Assembly (NCBI GenBank): GCA_949128135.1 | Contig: OX421974.1 | Span: forward strand, 47,618,020-47,682,019 | Direction of reading: 5' to 3' | Origin: Parasteatoda lunata | Lineage: Eukaryota > Arthropoda > Arachnida > Araneae > Theridiidae | DNA length: 64,000 bases | In this document: positions 31,245 through 44,226 of the stretch, in pieces | How the letters are laid out: each line of letters begins with the position of its first letter | How positions within the stretch are numbered: position 1 is the first letter of the stretch | The notes under the pieces: generated by a model | The model's input: the letters and a program-made list of their open reading frames with translations, nothing else | Database searches by the model: none | Told to the model about the DNA's origin: nothing | Program-made: the position numbers and the translations under genes

Positions 31245-32690
31245 TTTTTACTATTACTGTTTTCTAATAGTAATAAGGTTACTACTTAAACTGAAAAAAA
31301 AATATAAAGTTGAATTTTATGACAAAAATAAACACTTGGACTGTTTTTAATCTCCAATAACAATTGTCCATCGCTTTACGCAATCTTAAGATTGAAAGGG
31401 AAAAATGACGACTGACAAAAATAAGGGGTTTTGAATTTTATTAATGTCTGTATCAGGAAACATTTTGATCATTTTTTATTAAGAAAACCAGATTATTTTC
31501 TGTTCGCAAATTGACATTTTTTCTAAACAATAGTCAACCCTGATTCATGTGTCTGCACAAAAATCTACGTAAGTCAATTAATTCCACATAACAAAGAATG
31601 TTACAAAAAATTTATATATTTTTTATTTTCATCACAGTTATTTTTTCAGGTAAATTAAGTCTTCTCCTTGTCAATCGTTCAAATTGTTCTGAAAGATGAT
31701 ATATAATTAGAGATGTCTCATAGGATTTATTTTTAAGGAAGAAAAAAAGAAAAGGAAAAGAAATAAAATAAAGTTTAAATGTATTACAAATTATTTTGAC
31801 TTGCGATAGTTAATCTTCTAGATTATCTTTCTGATAATTTCACTGATAAAGGTTTGAATCATCTTGAAAGATAGCGTCTCATTGATTAAAAAGGAAGTTT
31901 TGAAAAATAATAATTTTTTACAATATTTTTTTTTACAGGATTTAAGTTCCAGATTTCTGTCTCGATACAAAAAGGAAAAGCTAATTTAGTGTAGCTGATT
32001 TAAGGCACCCAAATCTATCTTCTTGAATAATATAACACTAGAAAACTTACTAATTATGAATCTATCTAAATACTAACTATGGATCTATTTATTAAACAAT
32101 AATAATGTGTATCATAACGCATACTGTGAATCAGCAAAATTCGTGAGCCCTCGACGACGTGGGATTGCCTTTTTCAACTATACCAAGTAATTTCCGGAGA
32201 AAACGGTTTTCCATATGTAAGCCCTATAATAGAATAAGACATTGAAATATGCAAAATAAACCGATCTTTTGAAATTTCTTGACCATTAAACCCGCTTACC
32301 TGGACTCATTACTCATGTTATTTTAAAAGATAATTTTTCAAAAGATTGTTCATGATTTTTCTGTAATGAGTATTTTTTTTGTGGATAAGTTTAAAAGAGA
32401 GTAGCTGTTTTATTGTTTATTTAACCAAAAAGACAAAGCACGGTGTGTCACAACAGTCATCCTTTAAGTAAGTTTCCCTCAGTCCATATTATTACAGAAT
32501 ACCGATTTTACTTTTCTGTCGGACTAGAGTTCAGAACAGGCAAAACGGTGTAACGTAAAATCGACGTAAGAAAAAATTAAGCATATTTTTCAGGAACTGA
32601 TCCGAGAACAACTTCTAGAGAAAATGTGTCATGTTTTCATGCTTTCTGTTCCTAGATACAATTTCAACAATATCCCTCTCAGTACTTGCT
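31245..32690. other. intergenic, no gene recognised
   Basis: No supported feature. The frames are short and of low complexity. Confidence 0.4.
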
Positions 32691-32703
32691 ATTATTTACA
32701 ATT

Positions 32704-32870
32704 TTTGAAGTGAAACTTCTTATGCGACTTCCAACAAGGTTGCGTTAAACGTTTAACGCTAACGTTGTCATGGAAACTAGATTTCTCTTTACGTTCGTTG
32801 AGCGCACGAGGTAAGAGAAAAACATAGTAGGTAATATTGGCGTTAAAGAAAACAAGCGATATTTTTTTAA
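32704..32870 (+). repeat. repeat family X, start fragment
   Basis: The sequence aagtgaaacttcttatgcga followed by cttccaacaaggttgcgtta matches 33144 and the reverse strand at 15942. It then diverges and includes an X-box-like GTTGTCATGGAAAC at 32764-32777. Confidence 0.65.
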
Positions 32871-33143
32871 AATTCGCCAAGAATACCTTACTGAAATTTA
32901 GAACATTTAGAAATAAGCTGATTTCTTATTATATATATTTTTTTAAATATATTTTATTATTAATATTTTTTAACTAAGCGAAAAAATTTTTAAATTAAAC
33001 AAAGTATTGTATTCAAAAAGTTAATAAGTATATTTTTTTTATTAAATACAATTAAAAAAATACTTTGATGCACATAGATATTCTGCTTTAGATACTTATT
33101 TTTCTATGTTTTTATTTTCATTTTTGCCGATTATTATTTTATA

Positions 33144-33477
33144 AGTGAAACTTCTAATGCGACTTCCAACAAGGTTGCGTTAAACGTTTAACGCTACCAT
33201 GGAGGGGTTATGAAACCACTGCTGCGTTAAACGTTCGACGCTCCTGGGGAGGGGGAATAGAAAGAGACAGAGCGAGAGTGAATGCGTGGCACTCGAGCGC
33301 ATGCGCGTAGAAAATGATAATTAAAAGATGCGATCAGTTGTGAATTGTAAGCAATGTTAATAAAGTTTGTCTTAAAGAACCAATATGATTTCACTAAAAA
33401 TCAATTTTTAACCCTTCCTATTTTCATTTCCACATTACGAAATTTCACTTCTTCCGCGCGGAGGGACTCCACGCACT
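33144..33477 (+). repeat. repeat family X, full-length copy (possible solo LTR)
   Basis: The copy runs from aagtgaaacttctaatgcga to ccgcgcggagggactccacg. It contains cgttaaacgtttaacgct palindrome-like repeats, a less-AT-rich centre with GCGCATGCGC (33297-33306) and an AATAAA at 33359-33364. TG at 33146 and CA at 33474-33475 could be LTR ends. I see no target duplication, so a TIR element remains possible. The 91-residue frame at 33354-33629 is inside it and is not a gene. Confidence 0.6.
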
Positions 33478-36115
33478 ATTTTTTTAAATTTTTTTTATGT
33501 GTAACATTCGCAATTATTTTAGAGTTTTTATGCTTTCAAAATCTTGCTCAGTTGTGGCATAACCTACACTATTTTTTTCTCATCTTCATCCTTTTCATCA
33601 CCATTATCAGGTTTTTAATCAGATATTAGAAGAATTGAAAATAATTGGGATGAGTGCTGCTGTCGATGCACGAATCATCGAAAGGCCAATGTTCTAATTG
33701 GATAGAGAGAGGCCATTAACCCCGAGGAGCTTTATTTCATCCATGTGTAACACATTTTAGTGGACGCTGACAAATCCTGAAGAAATCAAATTTAGAGCTA
33801 CCAGAATATTTATTTTTGATTTAGAAGCACCGAAACCATGAAAAGAAATAATCACCTAACCAGTTGTTTAGTGTAACGTCCTTTAAATTATTGTATAATT
33901 TCAAGATTCTAAGGTCTGAGGCTTGCTGGAGAAAAATCCACTCGCAAAATTTTCAATTTAACCTTAAACCACCTTTTCTGTAATTTGATCATCTGATTTT
34001 GACTCAAGAGGAACAGCCACTCTCACGGACAAAATTTAAACTGAAAATTTAATTTAACAATGTAATTAAAAAATAAAAACTCTCAAAAGTGTGTATAAAT
34101 TTTTTTATGATGCTCAAAATAAATTGTTTATCGTCAAACAATAAGTATAAAGATTAATGTTTACAAAATCTTTATTGATGCTGTATATTTTCAATCTCTG
34201 TTGAAATTTCATTTCGTTTTTCCTTTTAGAACATAAAAAATATATTTATTTTATTTTGCGTCATGTCACGCCTCAGAATTTTGATTAAGATTAATGTTGC
34301 GGAATATATCATTCAGGCATTGAAGTTGAAGAACACATAATTTGACATGTTTTCGAACAAAAGATAATAGAGATTTCCTCAAACCAAGCGATTATCTTCA
34401 TGCCTTATGCAAGTATAATGAGAATAATTGCTAACTAGTCAAACAGTCTTCCTCCAATTTTGATGATTTGAATTCTTTTTAGAATTTCAAATGCATATTC
34501 TTTCAGAAGAAATGGATTGCTAAAATATTTTGAGTTTTTTTAAATATTAAACTTTTTACGTACTAATTTTTAATTTAAAATAGCATTAACTATAGAAAAG
34601 TAGAGTTATGGTTTGAGTCCGATGAATGACGCCATTTTTAATAAAATAATATTTTAATCAAATATTTATACTACTTGTTTCATTTTATTCCCATAGTAAT
34701 GGGGAAAAAAGGATAGTGATTCATGTAGAAAGGGGTCGTTTATATAAGACCCCAAAATGGCTTATTGTCCCTGAATCTTCCTATCATTATATCAGAGCAT
34801 TTAAGCGTCCAGTAAGGAAAAAAAAGTAGCACTTAAAAATATTACTCTAATGTTCATTTTTTTTTTTTTTTTTGTATTCCAAGGGCTAATTTTGATTCTT
34901 TAAAAGGTGGACTTCGTATGTATTTTGATTTATTAATTTATGACTAGTTTTAATTGAAAAATAGTGCTGCTAAAAGCTTCATAAAAGTAAAATCTGCAAA
35001 ACAGATTTCCATGTTGCAGTTTCTATCGACTAATTCTATTCCTGGCAACTAGTTTCATGTCAGTTGATGGGCATTTTGAGAAAGAACTCTTCAGTATATT
35101 TTAAATCGCGATTTTTTTTTTCTATTTTAAATAAGATTTAAATGAGTTTATTTTAATTTGAAAGTTTTAAATAAATACTCTGTTTGAATTGTTGATTTTC
35201 CTTGGAGACAACTTTGAATATAATTGAACTTTGCAAATGCATCCTGCAAAATAAAAAAATTTGCCCCAGAGAAGCGGAATAATCCCGAGTTACTGTGTGT
35301 TTCAAAGGCTAGAGCTTGGACCATCTTATAGCAGAACGGAGAACAAACCAGTTCTCTCAAGTCTGAGAATGAGTAGCACAAAACTAAACGAGCTATCTTT
35401 AAAAGGTAAAATATAGCTTTGGTATTAATTCAGCAGTTTTTAATAAATCCTTATATCAATTGAACTCCTAAGTATAAATCGATCCCTAATTTTACATCAG
35501 TTCCTACCACTTTGCCGACCCTTGTTCTAAGCTAAATTTTTTAGATTCACTTTCTAACCTGGTATACATAAAGGCAGAATATTATCTTATGTATGGTACC
35601 TTTTTTTTTGTTGCTTTGATTCAAGCTATTGTGCTTTGATTTCATATGTCTGTTAGCAATTATCACTAGCTAAAAAAATCACTAGTGATCTTAATCCTTA
35701 TAAGTAAATACTTTATTTACTATTATTACTCTTTGAAATTGGTTTTAGTTAGTTAGTTTAGTTATATTATTTATAAATTATTATATATTTATATATATTA
35801 TTATTTATATATATCGTTATATAAATAATAACCATCAATTTTAGAATGCCTTTCTTTTAAAAATAATCCTGATCGAATTCGAATTCGGCAGACAAAGCAA
35901 TTATGTGAGTTTGAAACAAAAATGTTACAAACTTCTTTTGAGAAAACTTGGTAACTTACAAAACTTAGCAAATTTATATAAAATATTCAAATTGTTTTTT
36001 GTACCAAATGTTTCCCGAGATTATAATATCGAATTTGCATTTTTCATTATTTTATCGTAAGTTTGAAATCGTCACTTATCTAGTCATTCCATAAAACAAC
36101 AGATATGAGCAATTT
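33478..36115. other. intergenic, no gene recognised
   Basis: This AT-rich stretch has a poly-T run at 34857-34874. The 77-residue minus-strand frame at 35148-35381 is less biased than most but shows no motif I recognise. Confidence 0.4.
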
Positions 36116-37023
36116 CTACAAATAAACGCCAATTTGGCGGCCAAAAAAAAAAATTTTTTTTTAGGGGGGCACGCTATTTCTACACGAATTTTCTTCTTTT
36201 TCACACCCTAAAAAGGCAAGAAAAAATCGTGAACATGAAATTTTTTCTCGTGACATACTTTAAATGTGACATACTCTTTCTGACATATTCACATAAATCT
36301 GAGCCATTTATTCAGATAAAACGATTTTTATATAAATATAATATTATTATAATGTCTCTCTAAAATGTATTTATAGATTTAGAGAGACTACTATATAGAG
36401 TAGAGAGACTACTATATAGAGTAGAGAGACTACTAATTCATACTATAAGATTATGTTTTAGCATAAAAATTGGCGTTTATTTGTAGAATTGCTCATATGA
36501 GCAATTGGATTCATAGAATAAATTTTTTTTTTGGAGGGGGGCACGCTATTTCTACATGAGTATTCTTCTTTTTTACGCCCTAAAAAAGTAAGAAAATTTA
36601 TTGAACATGAAATTTTTTCTTTGTGACATACTTTAAAAGACAAAATACCAATCTTAAATATTTCCCGATTTTTTTCAATTTACGAACTTTGATTAAATTT
36701 TTTTATTTTTTTTTATACTAAAATATAATCTTATAGTATGAAATCTCTATAAATACATTTTAGAGAGACATTATAATAATGTTATATTTATGTAAAAATC
36801 TTTTTATCTGAATAAATGGCTCAGATTTATCTGAGCATGTCAGAAAGAGTATGTCACATTTAAAGTATGTCACAAAGAAAAAATTTCATGTTCACGATTT
36901 TTTCTTGACATTTTAGGGTGTAAAAAAGAAGAAAATTTATGTAGAAATAGTGTGCCTCTCAAAAAAAAAAAAATTATAATTTTTTTTGGCCGCCTAATTT
37001 GCGTTTATTTGTAGAATTGCTCA
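36116..37023. mobile_element. foldback element, 0.9 kb, arms of about 300 bp
   Basis: The left arm starts tgagcaatttctacaaataa. The right arm ends ttatttgtagaattgctca, with TA on both outer sides (36114-36115 and 37024-37025). The arms match through ggcggcc, gtgacatactttaaatgtga, gagccatttattcagataaa and tataatgtctctctaaaatg. A third copy of the tip lies inverted in the middle (36473-36502), followed by a second cacgctatttctacatga block. No coding frame is present. Transcribed, it would form a long hairpin. Confidence 0.85.
36378..36436 (+). repeat. 22-bp tandem repeat inside the foldback element
   Basis: The unit tagagagactactatatagag occurs nearly three times between the arms of the foldback element. 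Confidence 0.85.
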
Positions 37024-37859
37024 TATAAGAAGGTGGTGAATCTTGTAAAAATGATTCATTAGTTTCGTTTCATCTTTATCTAATAGCTAAGGTCGTTGAA
37101 ACAGCACTTACTTACTTATCAGTAACTAATTCTATCTTTTGCACGATCATTCATCACGATCATTTGCATTTTATCATCGATGTACTTTTCTTCTTTGTTA
37201 ATGTTTCAAGTTTACGAATTCATTATCATTCATTCTCTTTTTACATACATAAAACAAATATAAAAATAAAAAAAAAATCTATCTTAAGAACAGCTTAAAA
37301 TCTTTCGTGTGTTACGAACTATCATTGATTTTAAAGATAAAAGCCAAGAAGTATTTATTTATTTTTGAATTCATGGCTTAACTGTTACTAATTTCAAATT
37401 AACATTTCTCATTTTCCTCAAAATTTCTCTCAAATTACCCGTATCAGTTATGCAATTCTGTAAAATAACTAAGCGAACAAACGCAAACCAAAAAGACAAG
37501 AAAACTAACTGATGGAGAGAATTTCATAATAAAATCATTACGAAATCAATATAGATAGGTTTCCATATGTAGTAACATACATGGCAAACACGGTGTTAAA
37601 CATGATATATATTCTACAAGGTTTTCTTTCAAAATCTTAATTATTTGTTGCATATTATTAGTTATATTAAAATAGCTTTATGTAAAAAAAAGTAAAAAAT
37701 TATAATAAGGGTTATGTTGATGAAATGTTAACTGAAGATAGTTTAAAAAGATCTGCATTCGATGGGCGCCATTGTTGGAGGGGGTGATGGTTAATTGCCT
37801 CCTCAATAATTAGAAATCTCTAAAAATGCCATCAAAATTTCATACAAATAAAGAAAATT
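37024..37859. other. intergenic, no gene recognised
   Basis: No supported feature. Confidence 0.4.
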
Positions 37860-38246
37860 GAGCCGCGATGGCTCAGGGGATAGAGCGTTCGCCTTCCAAT
37901 GAGGCGAACCGGGTTCGAATCCCAGTCGATACGAATTCCGCATCCGGCTTGCACTGACCACAGTGCTGAAGTGAAATATCCTCAGTGGTAGACGGATCAT
38001 GGGTTATAGTCCCCTTGCCGTCAGGCTAACCGTGGGAGGTTCTCGTGGTCTTCCTCTCCATGTAACGCAAATGCGGGTTAGCTCCATCAAAAAGTCCTCC
38101 ACGAAGGCAAATTTCTCCCAATACTCGATCCAGGAGTTCCCTTGTGTGTTGGATTGGGTTCAAAATTACAAGGCTACGGAGTTGAACATTAGTAGCCGTA
38201 AACCCATTAAGTTGGGTCGGCTGTTCAACGACGGTTATAAAATAAA
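37860..38246 (+). mobile_element. tRNA-derived SINE (family 1), best-preserved copy
   Basis: The 387-bp copy has the A box tggctcaggggat, the B box GGTTCGAATCC, a conserved body and a (TAAAA)n tail. A 13-bp target duplication AATAAAGAAAATT lies at 37847-37859 and 38247-38259. It is the reference copy for the other family 1 fragments. Frames through it (for example 37999-38307) are fortuitous. Confidence 0.92.
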
Positions 38247-38259
38247 AATAAAGAAAATT

Positions 38260-39440
38260 TGCGTTATGTATTATTCATTTAAATTCCTTAAAGTTAAAAA
38301 TAAGTAAGTGATTTAAAAAATAATAATTACTAATCTTGTTGCCGATATTTAGAACACATAAGAATTTCTTTGCTATGGTTGAAGTTTAGAGAACTATTGA
38401 GAATATGTCCTCAAAAATCTGCATAATAAACATTCAAATAGCATAAAAAAAGTACGCGCGTTTAATAATTTTGGCAATTTACTTATTATGCTTTTCCCCC
38501 CTTTTTTTCTCAATGATGATTATGAAAGGACAGATAGTATTACCTAGGGTGGACTTTGCGTTGCAAGATTAATCCTCAAGAATTAATTTACCTCACTGGT
38601 ATATTTTGTAGGGTTAAATTTCTAAATGAAAACGAATTTTGAAAAGTATTCATATAAAGTAGCACTCTGACACCGCCGGGCAATTGAGTACTTCACGACA
38701 GATTCCGAGAAAAGTGGCTTGACAATTATTTCCTTTCTATTGCTGAAATAGAATATCAGAAAACTGATAACAACAAAATTTATTTTTAAATATTAGTTTA
38801 TCATACAGAGATGCCAAATATATAGAAATGTACATTTTGAATTGTTTTTAAAAAATTTTTTTGTCGCTTACGTTGATTTTCTATTGCAAGGCAAAATAGT
38901 GCTTACAGTATTTAATTAGCTTACAAATAAATGGTGATTTTGTAAGGAAGAGAAATAAAAAGATAGGACGTGCTGTGAAAACCACGTCGATGTTTAACAG
39001 TTTTTTAAGAGTTTCACGTAATTTGTAGATTTAAATTTTTTTTATTAAAATATCTTATATTATCAACAATAGGTGCTGTTAGTTTTAAATATATATATAT
39101 AAAATGATCATGTGTGGTATTAGAATGCATGAAAACCTTTCCACTTATGTGTGTTTTACTTAGAATTCTTTAATTATGCATTACTGAATAAATAAACACT
39201 TGCCATCTGATTGTATGTATATTGAAAGTTTTTGAAAACTAAAGGTATATTTCTTTTGAATATTAAAAAAAATTTACCTTGAAATATTTGTATATATATC
39301 TAGCAAATAGAAAAACTTTAAAAAAAAAATTTAGTTGCAAAAAAAAAAAAAAAAAATAAAAAAAAACGTGGTAGCAACAATTGTTAGTAACATCTAATAG
39401 TCTGAATTTTCGGTGGCTTTCTCATACTTTTTTACGTGAT
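38260..39440. other. intergenic, no gene recognised
   Basis: A poly-A stretch lies at 39320-39366. There is no other supported feature. Confidence 0.4.
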
Positions 39441-40124
39441 TTTTTAAATTCCGATATTTTTAATACAATGATATTTCGACACGCGAAATTTGAATTAGAG
39501 TAATCACTTGTTCCCGCTCTCAACTAACGACGTTTCTATCTTAATCTTTACCGATATTTTTTTCGATAGTTTTTTATCACTTTAGTTATTTATGACGTTA
39601 TGATAGTTATTTATGACGATTTCTATGTGATTTTTCAAAATCAGTATTTTTAATATGATTATATTGTGACACCCGAAGTTCGGATTTGAGTAATACGCGC
39701 GATTCACAGATCTATGCCGTTGATTCACATCGTTTTCTGATCTCGGAAGTCATTCTTACCTATTTTCTTCCTTTTTACGGGTTTTTTTACAACGTTATCC
39801 AAATCCCGGTATTTTCAATACAATGAAATCACGACACGTGAATCAATTTGAGTATTAAATTATTGACGAATTAAATTCGCGACCATTCCGCTTTATGGGG
39901 AGTTAGTTAGAAGTACAACACGGTTTATAAAATTCCAATTTTTTTAGTATGTTATGTCGTCACACGAATTTCGAATTTAAGAAAGCACCTATTGACGCGC
40001 TTCTTTCGCTACTATTCCATGGTTCTTCTAAACCATTTTCTGACTATTTCCGCAGTAGTTCGTTTTTACTGTCTTTTTCACATAGTTTAATGATTAATAA
40101 TGATTTCCTTTAATATGTTATTCT
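39441..40124. repeat. old diverged repeat array related to the 51-bp minisatellite
   Basis: Blocks of the form (t)ttaatA(c/t)-atg-attat-(t/c)CGACAC(g/c)cgaa-ttt-gaatt recur near 39472, 39661, 39825 and 39954, at decreasing spacing. The order tttt-AATAnnnT-nnAnnnCGACACG-AATTT matches the core AATATGTTATTACGATACGT plus AATTTC of the young array. Confidence 0.5.
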
Positions 40125-40508
40125 TCTTCTTTTTCTTCGTCAGCACTACAGCCTAGTGCAGGCCAAGGCTTTCTTAATTAGCTGAATCCAGGCAGAGCGA
40201 CTTTGAGCTAGATTTTTCCACCTGTTTATTCCCAACAATTTTAAGTCCCTCTCAACGCTGTCCAACCATCTTGTAGCTGGTCTCCCTCTTCTTCTAGTTC
40301 CTTCAATTTTCAAAAAAGTAAGTTTTTTAACTAGGTCCAAATCTTCACGCCGAAAATCATGCCCCAGCCATCTGATCCCGTAGGCCTTAATAACCCTCAG
40401 AAAATTAGGTAATCTATATTGCATATCTCATGATTATATAAACTTCTCCAAATATTATTTTCCTTAACTGCTCCGATGATTGACGTAAGGATCTTTCTTT
40501 TAAAAATG
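40125..40508 (-). pseudogene. non-LTR retrotransposon, 3' end of reverse-transcriptase ORF
   Basis: The minus strand reads LIFKRKILTSIIGAVKENNI then WRSLYNHEI and, after a frameshift, IKAYGIRWLGHDFRRED, EGTRRRGRPATRWLDSVERD and LKLLGINRWKNLAQ. The block order (K-K-R-I-F-G-P...WR..YN.EL, RWLGH, GTRRRGRP..RW.D.VE.DL) is that of the C-terminal tail of arthropod endonuclease-reverse transcriptases. It ends in a gaagaaaaagaagaag tail (+ strand 40125-40140). The copy is 5'-truncated and frameshifted, so it is dead. Confidence 0.8.
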
Positions 40509-40513
40509 AGTCG

Positions 40514-40970
40514 TTTAATATATTATTACGATACGTAAATTTCAAATTTTAATAATCACTTTATTTTAATATGTTATTACGATACGTAAATTTCAAAATT
40601 TTAATAATCACTTTATTTTAATATGTTATTACGATACGTAAATTTCAAATTTTACTAATCACTTTATTTTAATATGTTATTACGATACGTAAATTTCAAA
40701 TTTTACTAATCACTTTATTTTAATATGTTGTTACGATACGTAAATTTCAAATTTTACTAATCACTTTATTTTAATATGTTATTACGATACGTAAATTTCA
40801 AATTTTACTAATCACTTTATTTTAATATGTTATTACGATACGTAAATTTCAAATTTTACTAATCACTTTATTTTAATATGTTATTACGATACGTAAATTT
40901 CAAATTTTAATAATCACTTTATTTTAATATGTTATTACGATACGTAGATTTCAAAATTTACTAATCACTT
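40514..40970 (+). repeat. minisatellite, 51-bp unit x 9
   Basis: The core gatacgtaaatttcaaattt starts at 40530, 40581, 40633, 40684, 40735, 40786, 40837, 40888 and 40939. Units differ at one to three positions. Each carries a TACGTA palindrome. The array directly abuts the truncated end of the retrotransposon fragment. Identical spacers rule out CRISPR. Confidence 0.95.
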
Positions 40971-42173
40971 TTTGACGCACTCATTTGCCGTCTTAAATCA
41001 ATGTCAGTTATTATATTTAGTTACTTAACATCCACACCAGCATTTTTTCATCGTTTTTTTTTATTTTATTTCATTCATGTTTTTTTAAAATCTCGATATT
41101 TTAAGTACAGTATTATTACTACCTACCTTTCATACGCATAAAAATATTTAATACTTAGCAATCAGTAATCGTTATATTGCAATAAGTCTCACAGCAATGA
41201 TTATGTTGAAGTTTCTGCATTATAAAATGCTTTGTGATTCCACTCAAAAAATGCCTGTATGAACCTTGATTTCGCAAGTAGAGTTTTATAACGCTAGAAA
41301 AATTTGCTACTGATTTTGAAAAAGGAAATCTTACCCTGTTTGCCACATTGAAAAATAAATTATTTGCTCTCTTTTGATCAGAAAACAAAATTAAAATTGA
41401 AAATAAATTTATACTTTTTTGAAAATCATGTATTGTGAAGATTCTTTTAAACTACAATTCATATAATTTAAAAATATTTAATTTTTAATTACGAAAACTT
41501 TTTTAAGGGATGCAAAACAACAATGTTTTTTTTTTTTGTAATTTTATTTTAGCATCATTTTTAATGAGGCAATGAAATAAATTCTTATCATAACCATGTA
41601 AGTGAATTCTTATCATAATGATGGAGTTCTTATCATAACTCTAAAAATCTTTTAAGAGAAAATTTTGCTAACAAGTGGCATTGGCCTTTCTAAGACTGAT
41701 TATATCATTCATATTAACTTGAGGTCATTGAAATTTTTTTTTATTTGTTTATTTATTTTTAATTTTCCAGAAAACAAAAATGGGATGATTTTTGAAAAGT
41801 AAACAAATACATAAATAATACCATGTTGAAGCAAATTTCGATAGAGTAATCTTAAATTAGTAGACACTGAGTGAATATAATCACTTTCAACCTAAAAAAT
41901 GAACTCAAAGAGATTGTGTAGTAAGGTTCCTATTATCTTGATAAAATGTGAATAAAAACGTTCTCTTTCCTTAGAGGTCATATGGACCCATCATATATAA
42001 AGGTCATATTTATGTTTATGCCTCGTCCATTGATCAAAGTAAACGTTTGGGATACCTATTGATCCTATTGATACAATTTTATCACAATTACATTTACTTA
42101 ATGATGATCATTGTCATGTGCAATTTAGAAGAATATTTATTAGCAGAATCTTGGCAAAGAAACTCGCTTGGTA
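40971..42173. other. intergenic, no gene recognised
   Basis: A few diverged minisatellite-like words (ctcgatattttaagtacag) continue to about 41120. After that nothing is recognised. Confidence 0.4.
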
Positions 42174-42467
42174 CGCTACAAAAAACTCCAGATCAAATCA
42201 CAGTAAAAAGTAGCGGCACTTAGGTGTATCATCTGTAAAATCCATTTTTTTCGTAAAATATTATACCGTAGTTTTTACAGTGAAATTTATTTAGTTAGAG
42301 AGATTAAGTGATTTTGTGGTAATTATTATTGTGAAAATTACGGTGTATCAGGATTTTATGTTCCTTTACATGTTCCTGTAAAAATGGATTTTACGGTAAA
42401 AAGTACTAACAACACCCTGAGTGTCGGCATTTCATACTGTATATTTGATCCGGAATTTTTTACAGTG
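42174..42467. mobile_element. MITE (family C), copy 1
   Basis: The left end cgctacaaaaaactccagat caaat and the right end ...atttgatccggaattttttacagtg are inverted. The subterminal acagtaaaaagtagcggcac is also mirrored by gtaaaaagtacta...gtgtcggca. The 294-bp copy is non-coding and matches the copy at 42910. Confidence 0.75.
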
Positions 42468-42909
42468 TGAACGATATAAAATACTATGCAAAAAATATTA
42501 TTTGAATCTTTCAACTATGAATATTTATAAAAAATATTAATATTGTATTGATTTTTAATTAATCAATTTTTCTTCAATCGGAATTCGATTTTAGGTAATC
42601 ACAATCAGGGATTTGAAAAACGAAGATTTGTTATTTAAAAAAAAAAATAAATAAATAAATAAATAAAAAAACTCGGAGCAGCAGAAGTTTGATACTAAGC
42701 ACTTGTGTATTTACTTAATTGCAGCTTTAAAGATATCGTTTATAATATTAGCTCCAAACCCCAGTGAATAAAACTGTTTATTGATTTAAAATTTTAAAAA
42801 ATCAAAATATAATTCGAAGAAAAAAATTATTTGCGATAAGATATGAAATGAATTGTGTTTGCGATGAAATAATTAAATTAATCTAATTAAATTAGTTTGA
42901 AAAATTAGT

Positions 42910-43180
42910 CACTGTAAAATATTCCAGATCAAATTACTGTTAAAAGTATCGGCACTCAGGGTGCCAATACTTTTAACTAGAACATATTACGGAACAAAAA
43001 ATCTGGTATACCATAATTTTTGCAGTAATAATTACCATAAAAACACTGAATCAATTTGATGAAACAAATATTAGTGGGAAAATTAAGGCATGATATTTTT
43101 CTGTAGAAATGGATTTTAGAGAGGGTGTACCCAAAGTGCCAATACTTTTTACTGTAAGTCGATCCAAAAATTTTGCAGTG
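42910..43180. mobile_element. MITE (family C), copy 2
   Basis: The left end cactgtaaaatattccagat and the right end gatccaaaaattttgcagtg are inverted. The subterminal aaaagtatcggcact / agtgccaatactttt arms are inverted too. TA follows the right end. The copy is non-coding. Confidence 0.78.
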
Positions 43181-44226
43181 TATTTGCCATTTATATGAAG
43201 AAAAAACACTTTATAGTTGCATTTAGAAAATAAGTCTTTTATTTAACAATAAACAACTGAGTATTTTAACAAAAACAAAAAAACTTATTCTGATTTAATT
43301 TTGAATACTATTAAATTTTGGTGTAAGCCGGTGTAAAATTATAGTAATAAGTAGCACAGTAATCTTTACATAGCTAAAAAGTTGAATTTCAATAGAATAC
43401 CATAGAGTTTTCCTTTACAATGCTAAATAATTATTTCTCTGTTGCGTTCGAATGAAAATAAATTTTTTCCTTTAATGCTCGACGGAGATTTTACTCGATA
43501 ATTCGTCATAGATTTTTTTTTTATACAAATAAATAAAAATAAAAGCGAATTTAGTTCCCTCATACTTTTTCTCCAATTTAATAACAAATAATGATGGCAA
43601 ATGAATACTTCAGAGCAATAATAAAATATGATATGAAAAAAACTGATATGAATTTTATGTATTTAATATGATATGAATTTTATTTAATCGCTGCATTGCA
43701 ACGAATAAATAGAATTCTTACAAAACCCATTCCATCAGCACTGTTTACACCAACACTCCAGTAAATATTTACGATACATAACACTGTAAGATAACGGTAA
43801 TACTTACAGTATCGTTACTTGTAACGATTTTTAGTTACTAGCAGAACATACGAACAAAAGGATTATTCCTTTCCTTATTTACAAGAAAGAAGTACGCTAA
43901 AGACTTAGCACTTTTTATTTTCTATATTTCGTTACATGCTTTTACATACATTTTAGAAAAGTTGTATACTTTTTACCTTTTCGTTACATGTAACAAAAGT
44001 ACAAGGTTGTAAAAAGCCATATTAAATAGTAATTTCTTATACGTTAAAATATAACTTGTGCATTTCTTTATTATGACTAATCTCAGTGCTAGATATAATA
44101 AATTAGTGCTGGACACAGCGATTTTTGTCATTTTTAACGAAAAAATATGATCATATAATTGTATTTAAAGATTCAGAGAAAACTTAAATATTCTAATGAT
44201 TAATGTATGAAATGGATTGTTTTAAT
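43181..44226. other. intergenic, no gene recognised
   Basis: No supported feature. Confidence 0.4.

Noticed and set aside
35148..35381. 77-residue minus-strand frame with balanced composition
   Set aside because: No motif, partner exon or splice context could be identified. It is kept only as a note for database search.
36458..36643. 61-residue minus-strand frame
   Set aside because: It lies in the arms of the foldback element, which is non-coding.
37860..37930. tRNA gene
   Set aside because: This is the SINE family 1 head, repeated at six places in the window with the same body and tail.
40514..40970. Regular 51-bp repeats as a possible CRISPR array
   Set aside because: There are no variable spacers; the entire 51-bp unit is repeated, and the context is eukaryotic with spliced genes.
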